Source of the DNA: Papilionanthe hookeriana x Papilionanthe teres | Lineage: Eukaryota; Streptophyta; Magnoliopsida; Asparagales; Orchidaceae | NCBI GenBank assembly: GCA_022702705.1 | Contig: CM040429.1 | Coordinates: 9,202,034-9,266,033 of the forward strand | Length of the DNA: 64,000 bases | Direction of reading: 5' to 3' | Shown here: piece after piece, positions 35,480 to 47,387 of the stretch | Layout of the letters: each line of letters begins with the position of its first letter | Numbering within the stretch: position 1 is the stretch's first letter | Position numbers and translations under genes: made by a program | The notes under the pieces: model-generated | What the model was told of the DNA's origin: nothing | What the model saw: only the letters and a program-made list of their open reading frames with translations | The model's database searches: none

Positions 35480-37222
35480 AGATTGTATAACCACTTCATT
35501 TAGAATCAAATAAAAGATTTCTTTTTCAGTATATGGAACGAGACAGTCACTAAGCAAATCATCACCCATTCAAATACATAATCAAGTTTTGACAATTTTC
35601 ATTGCAGAGAATGCTCTTTCAACTGTAGCAGTAACAAATTGTAAAGTTAATGCCAGGATAACAATTCTATAAACTAGAGGGTACACAAAATCATTATTTT
35701 TGTGAATCAATTGTTTTGCAAGTTTAGCAATACCATTAAAAGATGAAAAATCAATACTACTACGCATATTAATAATATAAGTTGGATAATTAATGCTCAA
35801 ACAGCATAAACTCAACAATAGATAAATCATATGGATATAATTCTACAAGGCGGATCAATTTTCTCTTATAAAAAATAGAGAATAAATCACTTGGGATTAA
35901 ACATGTCACACAAAGAAGTAGCTCAATATTTGTTTTAGATAAATGATTGTTCAACTCTTGAATTTTCATATCGATTACAGTATAAAACAACTCAATACGA
36001 TAATAATGTAAATTTGTCATTTTTTCACCTCTACTTGTTGATCGATGATTAGCCTTGAAAATATAGTTTATCTCTGAAATATCAATTTCAACAATATTAT
36101 AAAAACGAGACACTAATCCAATAAAGAATTTCATACATTCTCTCTCATCATCTGTAATCATTGTTTGAATATTTGCTCTAATTTCATTGCATTCTCATTA
36201 TCTTGATCTTTTCTTTGTAAGGATTGTGATAATTCATTTGTAATACCTATAATATCAATCATTAAATGCATTGTAAAGATAAAGCATTGTAAATATAAAG
36301 TCAAAAAATTTCATTGCACTAAGTAAAACATGTATCTCATCATCATTTACAATCTCAAGTACTTCAATTACACATGCATATATTTTTGTGAGACTATTAA
36401 CGTATGAAAATGTGACTTCTAACGGTTTTCACCAGCTCGTTGCAAAGTAGTTTCTTGAATTAAATCACGACCACTAGGTAAACCTCCAGTTTTATGATAT
36501 AAAAGAATCTTATTATGTTCAATAGTTTTGAGAGCATCACTTCTCTTACAAGAAGCTTTTATTGTATTCAAAATTCTTGAAGTAAACTCACAAAGATGTT
36601 TAACTTGCTAATGATTTTTTGCTATTGCTACTAAACATAATTAAAATTGATGGGTAAAACAATGAATATAATATGCATGAGAATTATCTTGAAGAATAAA
36701 TATTTCTGAGCCATTAAATTTGTCTCGCATATTAGATGCACCATCATAGCCTTAGCCACGTATTCTATGCAAGCATAATGAATGTTTTGTTGATATAGAT
36801 TCAAGGGTTATCTTAAGAGTAACTAAATTTATTGAGGAAATATGTTTGATACCAATAAATCATTCAATAACATATTCTTTTTTTTTACATATCTCACTGC
36901 AACAGCTAGTTGTTCCTTTCTTGATACATTACGTGAGTTATCCACTATAATAGAAAAGTATGAATCACCTATATCTTTCATGATAAGAACGAGAGTCTTA
37001 CATGTTGCTGCTTAACGAAGTTGTTTTTGAATATTTGGTGAAGCCAACTTTAACTTTTTGCTAACATTATCAAATGTAATTTTTTTTTCTTTACTTAATT
37101 ATGATTCACAAGGAAATGAAGCAATTTCAAATAATTTTCTTGAGTAATTGAATCAAATGATTCTTCATGGTCACGAAATAATATTCTTTATCGTTAAAGA
37201 AATTGAATACAATATAGTAAAC
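35480..37222 (-). pseudogene. hAT (ZMYM1/TTF-type) transposase, middle and C-terminal part
   Basis: Minus-strand remnant of the large plant hAT transposase group related to zinc-finger MYM-type protein 1 (DUF4371 plus C-terminal HAT dimerisation domain). In order: FRDHEES (about 37170), YFSIIVDNSRNVSRKEQLAV (about 36960), GYDGASNMRDKFNGSEI and YYIHCFTHQF in the DUF4371/RNase H-like core, a long decayed middle, then VTATVERAFSAMKIVKT at the dimerisation domain. A frame change then leads into MGDDLLSDCLVPYTEKEIF. Many stops. The N-terminal part is at 47388-47890, separated by the 10.2 kb LTR nest with ATAAT duplications at the junctions. Confidence 0.8.
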
Positions 37223-39305
37223 ATAATTATCGGCCGCTGAATGTGATGGGTCTTTGAGATTTAAATTTAATATATAAGTATATTGATTTTTGAAAATAAA
37301 ACTTTAAATTTTAAAATATGAGAATGGACGGATCTCATTCGTTTAGCAGTTTGAATGAACGAGCATCATATCACGAGTAACGTATCTATCCCGGCAATCG
37401 TACACCCTACTTAACGATATCGCTCGATCGGATAAACTACGTAATTCATACATCCGTTCCGTTCTACGAACCCTATGTGACCGACAAATTCTCCTATTTA
37501 ATACGAAAAGAATTAAATAGGGTTTATATTACCTGTGTTCATAAAGCTCCCTATAGAGGCAAACCCCTATAATCAATTACCCCTCAAATGACCGAAGTCA
37601 CCTGAGAGAACTCTCGATTTAGATCATGGGTTTCCATCTTCATGCATTCAAAAGATAAGGGTTTTCAACGAGGCGTGGTAATAGGAAATCCAATAGGTGA
37701 AAGATACAAGACTGGAACATTTATTTCCAAAGTAAAAAAAAAGAGAGGTAGAGTCGTCACAGATCTCGAGGAGAACCTTGATGACTTCCCAGACTATCTT
37801 AATGTTGGGCTTTAAATTTTGGAAATGCATTTATTTAAGTTTCAATCCTGCCAATTAATTATAGAAATTACATTTACATAATCACCCGATTACGCAAATA
37901 ACCCTGAAGATAGAGGATTTACGTCGTATCGGACGACGACCTCGGAATCCTAAGCGAATTAGAGGCTTATATCGCACAACAAGTGCATGTAAAGCGCTTA
38001 AAAGAACAGTGAGGATTTATGTCGCACTGTAGGCGACTACTTGAATCCCATGACTGTTATTTAGCATCAAAGAATGGTTTTCATTGACGTAGACACGAAG
38101 TTCACTGTCGAAGATGGCCGTCGTTGCCTCGAAGCCGTGCTCCGTGCTCCACGTCAGTAGCAGGTTACAGCTTTAGATTTAAAGTTTAAGTTTAAAGTGA
38201 ATATGAAAATCGTTTCATCTCATTTTTATTATTATCGTTATCATTTTTATCGCAGCGCGAGTGTGTCTTGCGATGTGATACGAGACAGTAATAAAAACGA
38301 TAAAAACGAGTAAACGAGAATATACTATAGTAAATAACAGGAGGCAAGCATCACAGGCAGATTATGCTAAACAAGATATCATAAAGAAACATGTTACACT
38401 AAGCTATGAAAGTACATGCCTACGTAAATAAAACATATTATTGTTGACCTCACTTTTGTCGAGGTTTAGTTTTCCTCCTAGGATTTAGGGTTTTAGCTTT
38501 AGGAGCTTTGCCGACGATCTTAGATTCTACAGACTGGACCCACCTCGTCTTGAACGCTCGAAACCACTTCGACACTCTTTCGGAGTCCCGGACGGAGTTC
38601 CCGACCTCCAGCTCACAGAGCAGTAGGCTGGAATTAGCGTTAGGACTCAAATCGAGTTCCTATAGGACCACCGGACCTTAGTGATAGCCTCGTGCACATT
38701 TTCTGCGCCACCGAGCACAGATCCTCGAACCCGGCCTCGACGTCTTCAAATTCTCCGCGACGGATCAAGATCGTGCGTCGGAACGCCGGAACGAGCGCCA
38801 TCGACGTCGACTTCGACGAAATCGAATTCGACGCACTTTCGACTCGACCGGTGACGAGTTCTCCGAACGACCTCGGATCGCGAAACGGATCGCGCCATTG
38901 CGTCCGGACGTCGAATCCTGTAGAAAAGACTTATAACTCGTCGTGTTCGGAGCGGCGGACTCGCGACGTCAAGATTTGCCGTCCTTTTTTTTATTATTAA
39001 ATAAAATCTAATTTTCTATTTAAATCCCATTTTTAAACCCTAACCCCACTCTCTCATCCGGTTCGCCTTCTTTTCTCTCGACCCCGAGCCCCTCCTCCTC
39101 TCGGTTCCTCGCGCAAAGCTTCGGCCATGGTCCCGATATTCGCCACTTCCCCGGGCTCCGTCCATGACAGGCGCTTTCGGCCTTCCTCGCCTCTACTGGC
39201 CGCCTCTTTTCGGCGGCTTTGTCGCCACTCTCTCCCTCTCCCCTTTCTCTTGTCGAGCCTCCCGTAAGTGGTTCGGTTCTCTTCGGCTATTTTCCTCGAG
39301 GCCGG

Positions 39306-39314
39306 CTATAAAAG
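39306..39314 (+). promoter_or_regulatory. TATA box in LTR copy D with telo-box downstream
   Basis: GGCTATAAAAGCC lies about 865 bp from the LTR start. It is followed at about 39324-39341 by GGGTTAGGGTTTAGGG, a telomere-like/telo-box sequence common near plant transcription starts. The equivalent position is conserved in copy C. Confidence 0.6.
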
Positions 39315-42256
39315 CCTCTCTCGGGTTAGGGTTTAGGGTTAGCTCTTGTTTTGGCTAGCTGGTATCGTGTGCCGCCATCGCCTCGCTTCTCCCCCTCCCT
39401 CTTCTTTTTCTCTCGCTACTTGCGGTTCTCCCCGAGTTGGTCGCTCGGCTTCGAGCTCGGGGCCGTGCCGTTGGGTTCTCGTTGTTGAGTCAGAGGGGCT
39501 TGCTAATTTCTCACCGAGGCATGGGCTCCTTTGATTTTAGCTTTTATATTCGAGATTACCTATGTGTCGCTCTCCTTAGGGTGGACATGGTTTTCGTGGT
39601 AAAAATGACATACTCTTGCTCTTTTCTCTTCTTTATTCATGCGGCTTCGATGTGAAAATATGAATGGTTTATTTAAATTTATATGCATGTGGAGCTTGTC
39701 TTTTGCTCCTTTTAATCCTTCTTTATCAAAAGCATGTTGGGGGGAAAACTTGTGCCGATTCAAGCAAGTTTTATATTTATTTTCATCCGAAATATGCTCG
39801 AAGTTCTACATTGGGATATGTCGGAGATATAAAAACGCTTTTGTAGTGCTTCATGTTCATCTACGTTCTAAGTCTCATTTTCGTTCATCGGAAGCTTCGG
39901 TTGAAAGCGAGTGCTTTATTTTCATTTTGGGAGAAGCTTCGAAATGTTTTGCCTGGTTTTGTTTTCTCGCTTTTAACCTTTCCCCCACTACTGTCTCTCG
40001 ATTTTGCCCCTGTGGCTGGACTGTTTTCCCTGTTTGCGATTTTCCTCGATTTTGAATGATGTGAGCCATAGTTTGGCTCATGGTGAGCTTGGTTAAGAGC
40101 ATTTTTTTTATTTCATGCTAAAGGGAGCTTTGAGGGGTCTGTTGGGGGATTTTTGTTTCTCGCCTTTGGCTCGTACCAATTTTCGATCTTACCCCCCCAT
40201 ATGGAAGGGGTCGATTTGCTTTATCTTGCGATTTTCTCGGATCTTAATTTGCTTTGAGCCTACTTTGGCTCGGTTATGGTCAAACCTCGTTATAATCTCG
40301 ATTTTAAACTTGGTTTAAGATTTGGTTTCGGCCTTATACGGCCGAAGCTTTCTCTGTTAGCCCCGCGGTTTTCTCGATTTTGGGTTGTTTGGCTTCGCTT
40401 GTCCTCGGTCTTTGGGCCGGCTTGCGGCTTGTCGTAGCTCGGATTCGAGGCTCGCTGGACCGTAGGTTCGAGTTGGATTGTGGGGTTTCTGGCGAGTGCT
40501 GAAAGGGGCTTCAGTAGCGGCTCTGCCGCACCTGCGTTCGGAGCTCCTCGAGGCCCTCGGGCTCGGCTTCGATGTCGAGCTCGGGTTATGTGAGTAGTTC
40601 GTTTGAGGAAGCTTGGCCGCGAGCCTCATTTATTTTTTTTTTACTATCGAAGCTTCGCCGCGAGCCTCTTTATGCGAAGTTCGGAGTAGTGCGAGGACTT
40701 CATCTCTTGTTGCTCCTTTGTTGTGATTGTGGTCGTGGGCCTCTCTTTGTTTTGTCTCGCCGAGAGCCTTAATGGGTGCGAGATTGCCCTCCATTTGCTT
40801 CGATTAAGATTTTTGAAGGTCGATATCAAAGTTCGATGTATGAGCACGGGTTATGGCAACTACGTGATAAATCGATGTCGAATCGATGGCCTCTGTTTCA
40901 CGATTGTTCGTGCCCGAAATTTGTAATATGAAATGAAAATCGGAAAGAAAAAAAAAAAGGGAAAAGAAAGAAAAGTGAAAGGGTTAAGTTTTGGAGATTT
41001 GTGATAGCACTCCTAGTTTAGTAGTCCGGGTCTAGGACCCGAGCAGTGACTTTCTCTGTCTATCTTTATTTATGATTTTTCCGCTATTTGGGAAAACAGG
41101 GAGTGTGTTCTTAGGGGTCTAGTCCTTACCTTCTCCGAGAGTGTTGAGGTGCGCTTTAGTCTTTTTTTTTTATATAGGACATGTAAGGCCGGTTCGGAGT
41201 CCGGGTGATTTACTTGTCTTTTCTCTCCTTTTCCTCGACCCTCGTCCCTAGTTCACTCGCTTGTTTGCTTAACCCACACACATACAGGGGACACGTAGGT
41301 GTGCATATATAACCTTCTTGGGTTATATATGGGCCATGCAAGCAGCTCTGTAAGTGCGATGGGGACAAGTGATGCGTTGCAAAACGAGAAAAATTACGAT
41401 TGCTATGTAATCGTGCCGCCTGCTTCGCACTCGCAGAGAAGAGAGCAGAGTCACGGAACTATCTCGACGGTCTCGGGTTTCTACTCAGACGATCTAAAGT
41501 TCAGTAGTCTCAATCCTATTAGGTAATTAACTCATGGATCGAAATACTTTAAAACAAAAATACATATGTTTGAAAAATACAAAATTACTTCCACCGCTAC
41601 ACTACTTACCTACTACAAATTGCATTGCATGTAAAACAAAAAAAAATGAAATGTGTGAAAACTTATAAAAGTCCACTATTGGCCATTCGAGTCGGATTAG
41701 ATCGCTTCACAGAAAGTTGGGATAAGATCAAGACTCAAGTCCGGATATTAAGACAGTCTCGAGTCCGAAACACCACCGTGCTTACTGGACACTTCAGTAG
41801 CTTTACTTGTAGGTTTCTTTCGGCATTTTCTCGTAGCTTCCTACTGGTTTTACTTCTGTTTCCTTTTTCTTCGCGATTTTTCCTCGCTTTCTGGCGTTTT
41901 CCTTCGTTTTTATCGTTGAGTTTCGTGACTTTACTTTCTGTACTCACCATAAGACTCCTGCTTAGTTAGGTTGTTTTCACTTACTACTTCTACTCCCGCT
42001 CTTTAAGATCTGATAAGTCCGTCGCAGGAATAAAAAAAACGATAATAAACAAGAATAAGTACAATGATGATAAAGAAAGCATACTGAGACTCCTAGACGA
42101 TGACTTTTACTTTCCTTATCGTTATACTGCTTCGCATGTTTTACTTTTCGACGATATACTCCCGTAGCTGTACGCTTACTTTCGATACATATACTCGCTT
42201 AAAGCATGTTTCGACAACTTCCGTACTTTCTCCCCGCTCAAGCATGTCTCACCTGT

Positions 42257-42338
42257 TATAAGACGTTACTTCCCGTATACATTAAGATATCACTCGTTAT
42301 AAGACGCTACTTCCCGTATACGCAAGACGCTCCTCGTT
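42257..42338. repeat. 41-bp tandem duplication in LTR copy D
   Basis: Two units begin GTTATAAGACG(T/C)TACTTCCCG. Confidence 0.85.
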
Positions 42339-44905
42339 TATCGCTTTCTTTTCGCCACTTATGTCACTCTCAGCACACACTCACTCGTTACAATAAAAAT
42401 AAATAAACGACTCGCATGTTCACTCGAACTTAAATCCTAAACTTAAATCGCGATTCCTGCTACTAACGTGAGCTCGGAGCACTGATGGCAAGACGGCCAT
42501 CTTCTTCAAAGAAACCTCGCGTCGACATCAAGAAAACCCATTCCTTAGCTTTAAACAACAGCTCTTAGTGCTTCGAGGTAGTCCGCCTCGTGCGACATGA
42601 ACCTCACCTTCTCTTTTAGCCTCAGACACCCCTTCCGTGCAATATAAGCCCTAATCGCTTAGGTTCCGAGGCGTTGTCGCCTTATACGACGTAAACCCTC
42701 CCTGTCTTTCGAGTAGTTTAGTATACCAAAGCATTACGCAAACGTAATCCCTATAATTAATTCTACGGGATCGAAATCAAAATAAAATCTCTTTCCAAAA
42801 TTTAAAACCCAACCTTAGATAGTCTCGGACGTCCTCGAGCGTCCTCCTCGAGATCCGCGACATCCCCTACCCTTCTTCTTCGACTCCGTAAATAATCGTT
42901 CCTCCTCGCGCCCTTCACCTATCGGATTTCCTACCTCAAATTTCGTCGAAAACCCTACCTTTCGACTTCGAAGATGAAACTCCGAGATCTAAATCGAGAG
43001 CTTCTCGGGTGATTTCGGTCATCCGAGTGTAATTAACTATAGTGACTGCATTTATAGTGAGTTTTAAAGCACTTCGTATAATATAAACCTTATTTAATCT
43101 TTTCGTATTAAATAGTGAATTATTTGGTCCACATAAAGGTTCGTGGATCGTAATCTGGATGTCATGAATTTTGTGGTTTATTTGATCGAGACGATATTGT
43201 CGAGTAGGGTGTCTATTCTTCGGAATAGATGCGTTACTCGCGATATTACGCTCGTTCATTCAACTGCCAAACGAATGGCATTCGTCCTTTCTCATTCTCA
43301 TATTTTAAAACTTAAAATGTTATTTTCAAAAATCAATACATATATATAAATTAAATTAAATCCTCAAGCCCAAAGCCCCCTAAAGCGGCCGACAATTATA
43401 CTAACAGAAGCAGACACTAAGGAAAGTAAAACATACTACGCTAACAGGTATATATGTTGAAAAAGTAAAGCATGTAACGTAGTAGAATGTTAAGAAGTAG
43501 CGTATGTTGCAGTCAGTACGCGTAGTTGATCATCTGCAATGAGATTGTTACATGTTTATTATTTTCATTTTATTGTTTCCTGCAGAAAAGACGTCAGCAT
43601 CAAAATAAAGCAAGAGTGAACGTAGTAAGGAAAAACTGAGTAAGTGCGCTACCGTACGTGCAGGAAAAGCGAAGTGCAAAATCCGGTAATAAATCCAAAA
43701 GAAAGGCTAGAGAACGAAAAGAAAACCTAAAAGAAAGACGAAAGAAAGATAAAGAAAATCGAGAAAGAAAAGCAAAGAACTCCCGTGGAAAACCTCGAAG
43801 AAAATCACGAACAAGCGCGCAAAAGTCATAGTGAAAACCACAAAAATATTAAAAGAAGAAACTCACAGATGTCCCGCTAAACTCACTTGAACTATAAGAA
43901 AAGCCATGAGGCATCCGAAAATGACCAGTAAGATGATGACGGGCGGTTGACCTTTACTAATTTTCATTCATTTTAGTTTGCGTACATATAAATTTATAGG
44001 TGAAAAGTAATTTTGTTGTAGATGGAAATTTTGTTTCAAAATATTTTTTTTAGTAAAGAAGATACAATCCATAGTGCTAACCACTCTAATCGAACTGTGA
44101 CTACTAACAACTTAAGCGAGATGTGCAAGTACAGCCTCACCAAGACCTAGCGAATGATATCATCTGGACCCAAGCCTCGACTCCAATGGAGGTTTTACGC
44201 ACTGGCAAGGGGATACTATTCTAAACCCTCTTTTTTAAGCACTTCTAAGCAATATCATCGCTGTCCTAACCCTAACCACCCTACTTACAACCTTGCTTAA
44301 TGGCCTCACATATAGCCTAAAGGGGCTATATGTGCACACCTACACGTCCTCTGTAGGTGCGGACATTGAACCAAGAAGCAAGGAGAAAACCAAGGGACGG
44401 GGGAACAAGGCAAGGAAATAGGAGAAAACAGTCCACCTAATGCAATTCTTGTAAAAGAGGTAAACTGATTTCCAACACCAGTCAAAACAAGTCAATTACC
44501 CCGGACTCCCGACCGTCCTTGCACGACCTACAAAGACCTAAAGAAACGTCGACACTCTCGGAGAGGATGAGGACTAGACTCCTAGGGAAAACACCCATTT
44601 TCCCAAGTAACGGCAGTAAAGAATGAAAAGGAACGTAAAGTCATCAACAAAGCCCCTAGACTCTAGACCACTGCTCGGGACTCCCCGGACTCTAAACATG
44701 TGCCAGAGAAAGCTGGACTCAACCAGAGAAAACAACTCTGTAAAGCTAACACAAGACTTTGACGCAAATGCCAAAAATGTAGTCACAAATGCCGCAGATA
44801 CAAACCCAACAAATATTGTAATTTAAGCCCCTCAAATATTATAATACAAGTCCGGCAAAAATTAAAGCGCAGACCCAACATAAAGGGAACCCGAGCCCAC
44901 CAAAA

Positions 44906-45056
44906 GGGCCAAACCGAGAGCACCAAGGGGCAGAAAAGTGGCCCAGCCAGAGGGCAAAACCGAGAGCACCAAGGGCAGAAACAGGGCCCAGCTAGAGGGC
45001 AAAACCGAGCAGCTCAAAGGAGCAGGAAAAGGGCCCAGCTAGGGGCAAAACCGAGC
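44906..45056. repeat. 46-49-bp tandem repeat in LTR copy C
   Basis: About three units share GGGCCCAGC(C/T)AG(A)GGGCAA and AACCGAG. The match is much less regular in copy D, so the array may have expanded in copy C. Confidence 0.75.
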
Positions 45057-46442
45057 CATGAACACATTCTTTAAAGCATTTGAATGGAGACAAGTAAAAT
45101 ATATCAAAGTAGGCTCACGGGTAGGAGCTAAAATAAGCAAGCAGAGCTCCCTAATGAAGGTCAAGATAAATCTTTTAAAACTTGTTATAAGTTTCAATAA
45201 ATAAAGCTTAGCCTCAATATAAAACCAAAGCCCAAGCTTCCATAAAAACCAACACCCAAACTCCCTTAAAATGAAAACCGAGCCTTTCAAAGGCTAAAAC
45301 CAAATCAAGCATGAAACTAAAATAAATACTTCCATGTTGCATATCAAAATACAAAACCACCATGCATCTTAAACATAGAAAAGAACATTTTTAAGCCTCC
45401 CTCCAATGAGGATCTCTACAACATGCATCTTATCAAGGCAAGGCTACAAGGAGCAAGAAATGAGCCCCACATGCATGTCAAAAAGCTAAATAAATCCTTC
45501 TATAACTCATGCCAAGCCAAAGTAGGCAAGGAACCTCATAATACTTGCAAGAGGAGTCGACTTTTGTCTCAAAATCATGCTTTCAATATATCAAAAGTAA
45601 AAGACTAATGCGTGCATATATTTCTCACTTCTAACATGTATATTTTTTTTTTTTGAAACAAATAGAACTTAAAGCATTGAAACCAAACCCTTCATATGCT
45701 TGCAAGAGCCAAATGAGCCTTCCAATATCTCATATTAGATAAGAATAAATGTAAAAACATGTGACACATATCCCAACATGCTTATAAAGAGGAACTAGCA
45801 TGAACTTAAAGCCATATTTCTAACATTTTTGCATTTTCTTTGAACATAAAGAAAAGAGGAGAGTAATACCATGCCACTCCTACACCATCTCAAGCAAGTA
45901 AACAAAGTCTAAATTCTAGAACATGCTCATGCTTTCATTTTACATATGCTTCAAGTAATAAAAATTACCTCAAATCTTTGTATAAGAACCTACTAGCATG
46001 CCACTAGAGAAGGAGAGCAAGAAACTATCATTTGTGCCACCAAATAAACCATTCCATAGCATGTAAACATCCAACCGAAACAGTAAACAGGAAGGACAGA
46101 ACCAACAACAAGATTACGGGCTCTCTGGGCCAAACCGAAAAGAAGAGAGGGGATGAGGAAGGTTACCAGTTAGGTTGAACAGCACAAGGAGAAAGAGATC
46201 ACGTAAGCCAACAAGCAAGCCGAACCCACTGCTGAGCAGCTCAGGGCTCGAGCAAAATCAACAGAGCAAAATGTGCAGCACCCCTTTCTCCTTCTTGGCT
46301 AGGGCCAAGCTTTCCTCAAGCCCAGAGCACACACACTCACACAAGAAGAGAAAGGCAAGAAGAGAGAAAAGGCAAGAAGAGAGAAATGGCAGCACCCCTT
46401 CAAGGAGAAAATCGGCTAACCCTAGGCCACCTCCCAAATGGG

Positions 46443-46454
46443 GTTTTTATAAAC
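46443..46454 (-). promoter_or_regulatory. TATA box in LTR copy C
   Basis: The minus strand reads GGTTTATAAAAACCCC, about 930 bp from this copy's TGTTGACC end, followed by CTAGGGTTAG. It points towards the TATA of copy D, so the two promoters in the nest converge. Confidence 0.55.
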
Positions 46455-46520
46455 CAAGAGGAGAAGAAAACTCCTCATACTTACCTGGGGAGGTGGGCTG
46501 AAATGGAAGGAGGAGGGAGA

Positions 46521-46581
46521 AGTGGCGACAAATGCCGCAGAAAAGAGTGGCGACAAATGCCGCAGAAAAGAGTGGCGACAG
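46521..46581. repeat. 25-bp tandem repeat, 2.4 copies, in LTR copy C
   Basis: Units AGTGGCGACAAATGCCGCAG plus AAAAG lie at 46521-46545 and 46546-46570, with a partial third. Confidence 0.9.
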
Positions 46582-47387
46582 GAAGTGGGAGTGGCGGCAG
46601 GGAATGCCGAAAGGACCTGTTGCGAGCAGAGACAGGGGAAGTGGCGAGGCACAGTGGGGACCTGGATCGAAGTCGCGCAAGGAGCCGCGGGGGCTAGAGC
46701 AAACAGGTGTTTGATTGGCTGGGAGTGCGACCGAGAGGGAGGAGTGAAATTGGAGGCTCGGGCGTGTGCGCGAGTTAGGGAATTAGGTTTTAAGTATTTA
46801 AAATAAAAGAAAATTTATTTTATTGATTTATTTTATTAAATCGCGTCGGATCTCGTGTCATTTACTCGCGCTCGGAAACGTAGCAAATTATACGTCCTTC
46901 CCTAGCAAATTCGACATTTCGGACGCATCGGCGCAATCCGTTTCGCGATTCGAGGTCGTTCGGACAACTTCTTCGTCGGTCGGGTCGAAAGTACGTCAAA
47001 TTTGATCCCGTTTAAACTTCGAGCTTGTTGTTGATCGTCTCGACATTCTGACTTTTGATTCTGGTCCGTCACAGAGAACTTGAAGAAGTCGAGGCCGCAA
47101 AACGAAGCATGTGTGCGCAGTGGTGCAAGAAACGTGCACAAGGCTGTCCTAAAGTTCGGTGGTCCTATGGGAACTCAATTTGGACTCCTAACGTCAATTC
47201 CAACCTGCTATGAGCTAGAAGTACGAAATTTCATCCGGGACTCCAAAATTGTAAAGAAGTGGCTCCGAACGTTCTAAAACGAGATGGGTCCCACTGCTAG
47301 GGGTCTAAGATCGTCGGGGAAGCTCCTAAAGCTAGAACCTAAATCCTAGAAAAACTAAACCTTGACAAAAGTGAGGTCAACAATAAT

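Larger units (their letters stand above)
38442..43394 (+). mobile_element. Giant solo-LTR-like element D (inner copy of nest 2, inverted)
   Basis: A plus-oriented 4,953-bp copy of the same family inside copy C. Flanks are ATTAT at 38437-38441 and ATTAT at 43395-43399. It begins TGTTGACCTCAC and ends GCGGCCGACA, with intact TG/CA termini. Its first 2.9 kb match 47.38-44.28 kb of copy C in inverted orientation, and its last ~1.1 kb match 37.23-38.3 kb. It has a TATA motif at 39306-39314 followed by telo-box sequence. CpGs are common, so it is the least decayed copy. No gene is evident; the 138-codon frame at 39639-40055 and others lack domains. Confidence 0.85.
37228..47382 (-). mobile_element. 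Giant solo-LTR-like element C (outer copy of nest 2)
   Basis: A minus-oriented unit in the hAT coding region. Flanks are ATAAT at 37223-37227 and ATAAT at 47383-47387. On the plus strand it begins TATCGGCCGC (mutated TGTCGGCCGC) and ends TGAGGTCAACA. Its own sequence is 37228-38441 plus 43400-47382, about 5.2 kb. It carries a TATA motif at 46443-46454 directed leftwards, and CpG-rich stretches unlike nest 1. There is no gag/pol and no internal copy of its own ends. Short frames in it (for example 46175-46501) have no recognisable domain. Confidence 0.82.

Noticed and set aside
39164..40929. Several open frames (60-138 codons) in LTR copy D as host genes
   Set aside because: They overlap in different frames, lack recognisable domains, and lie inside a repeated LTR. 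GC-rich composition alone keeps them open.
37228..43394. A 6-kb Mutator-like or foldback element with ~1.1-kb terminal inverted repeats (T...T'), and likewise 14343-25192
   Set aside because: Those boundaries have no matching duplications. The nested-LTR model gives TG/CA ends and 5-bp TSDs at all junctions and restores the LINE frame.
38442..47382. An 8.9-kb TIR transposon with ~3-kb inverted repeats (L...L')
   Set aside because: The same ends are better explained as the outer ends of two oppositely oriented LTR copies; no common TSD flanks 38442 and 47382.
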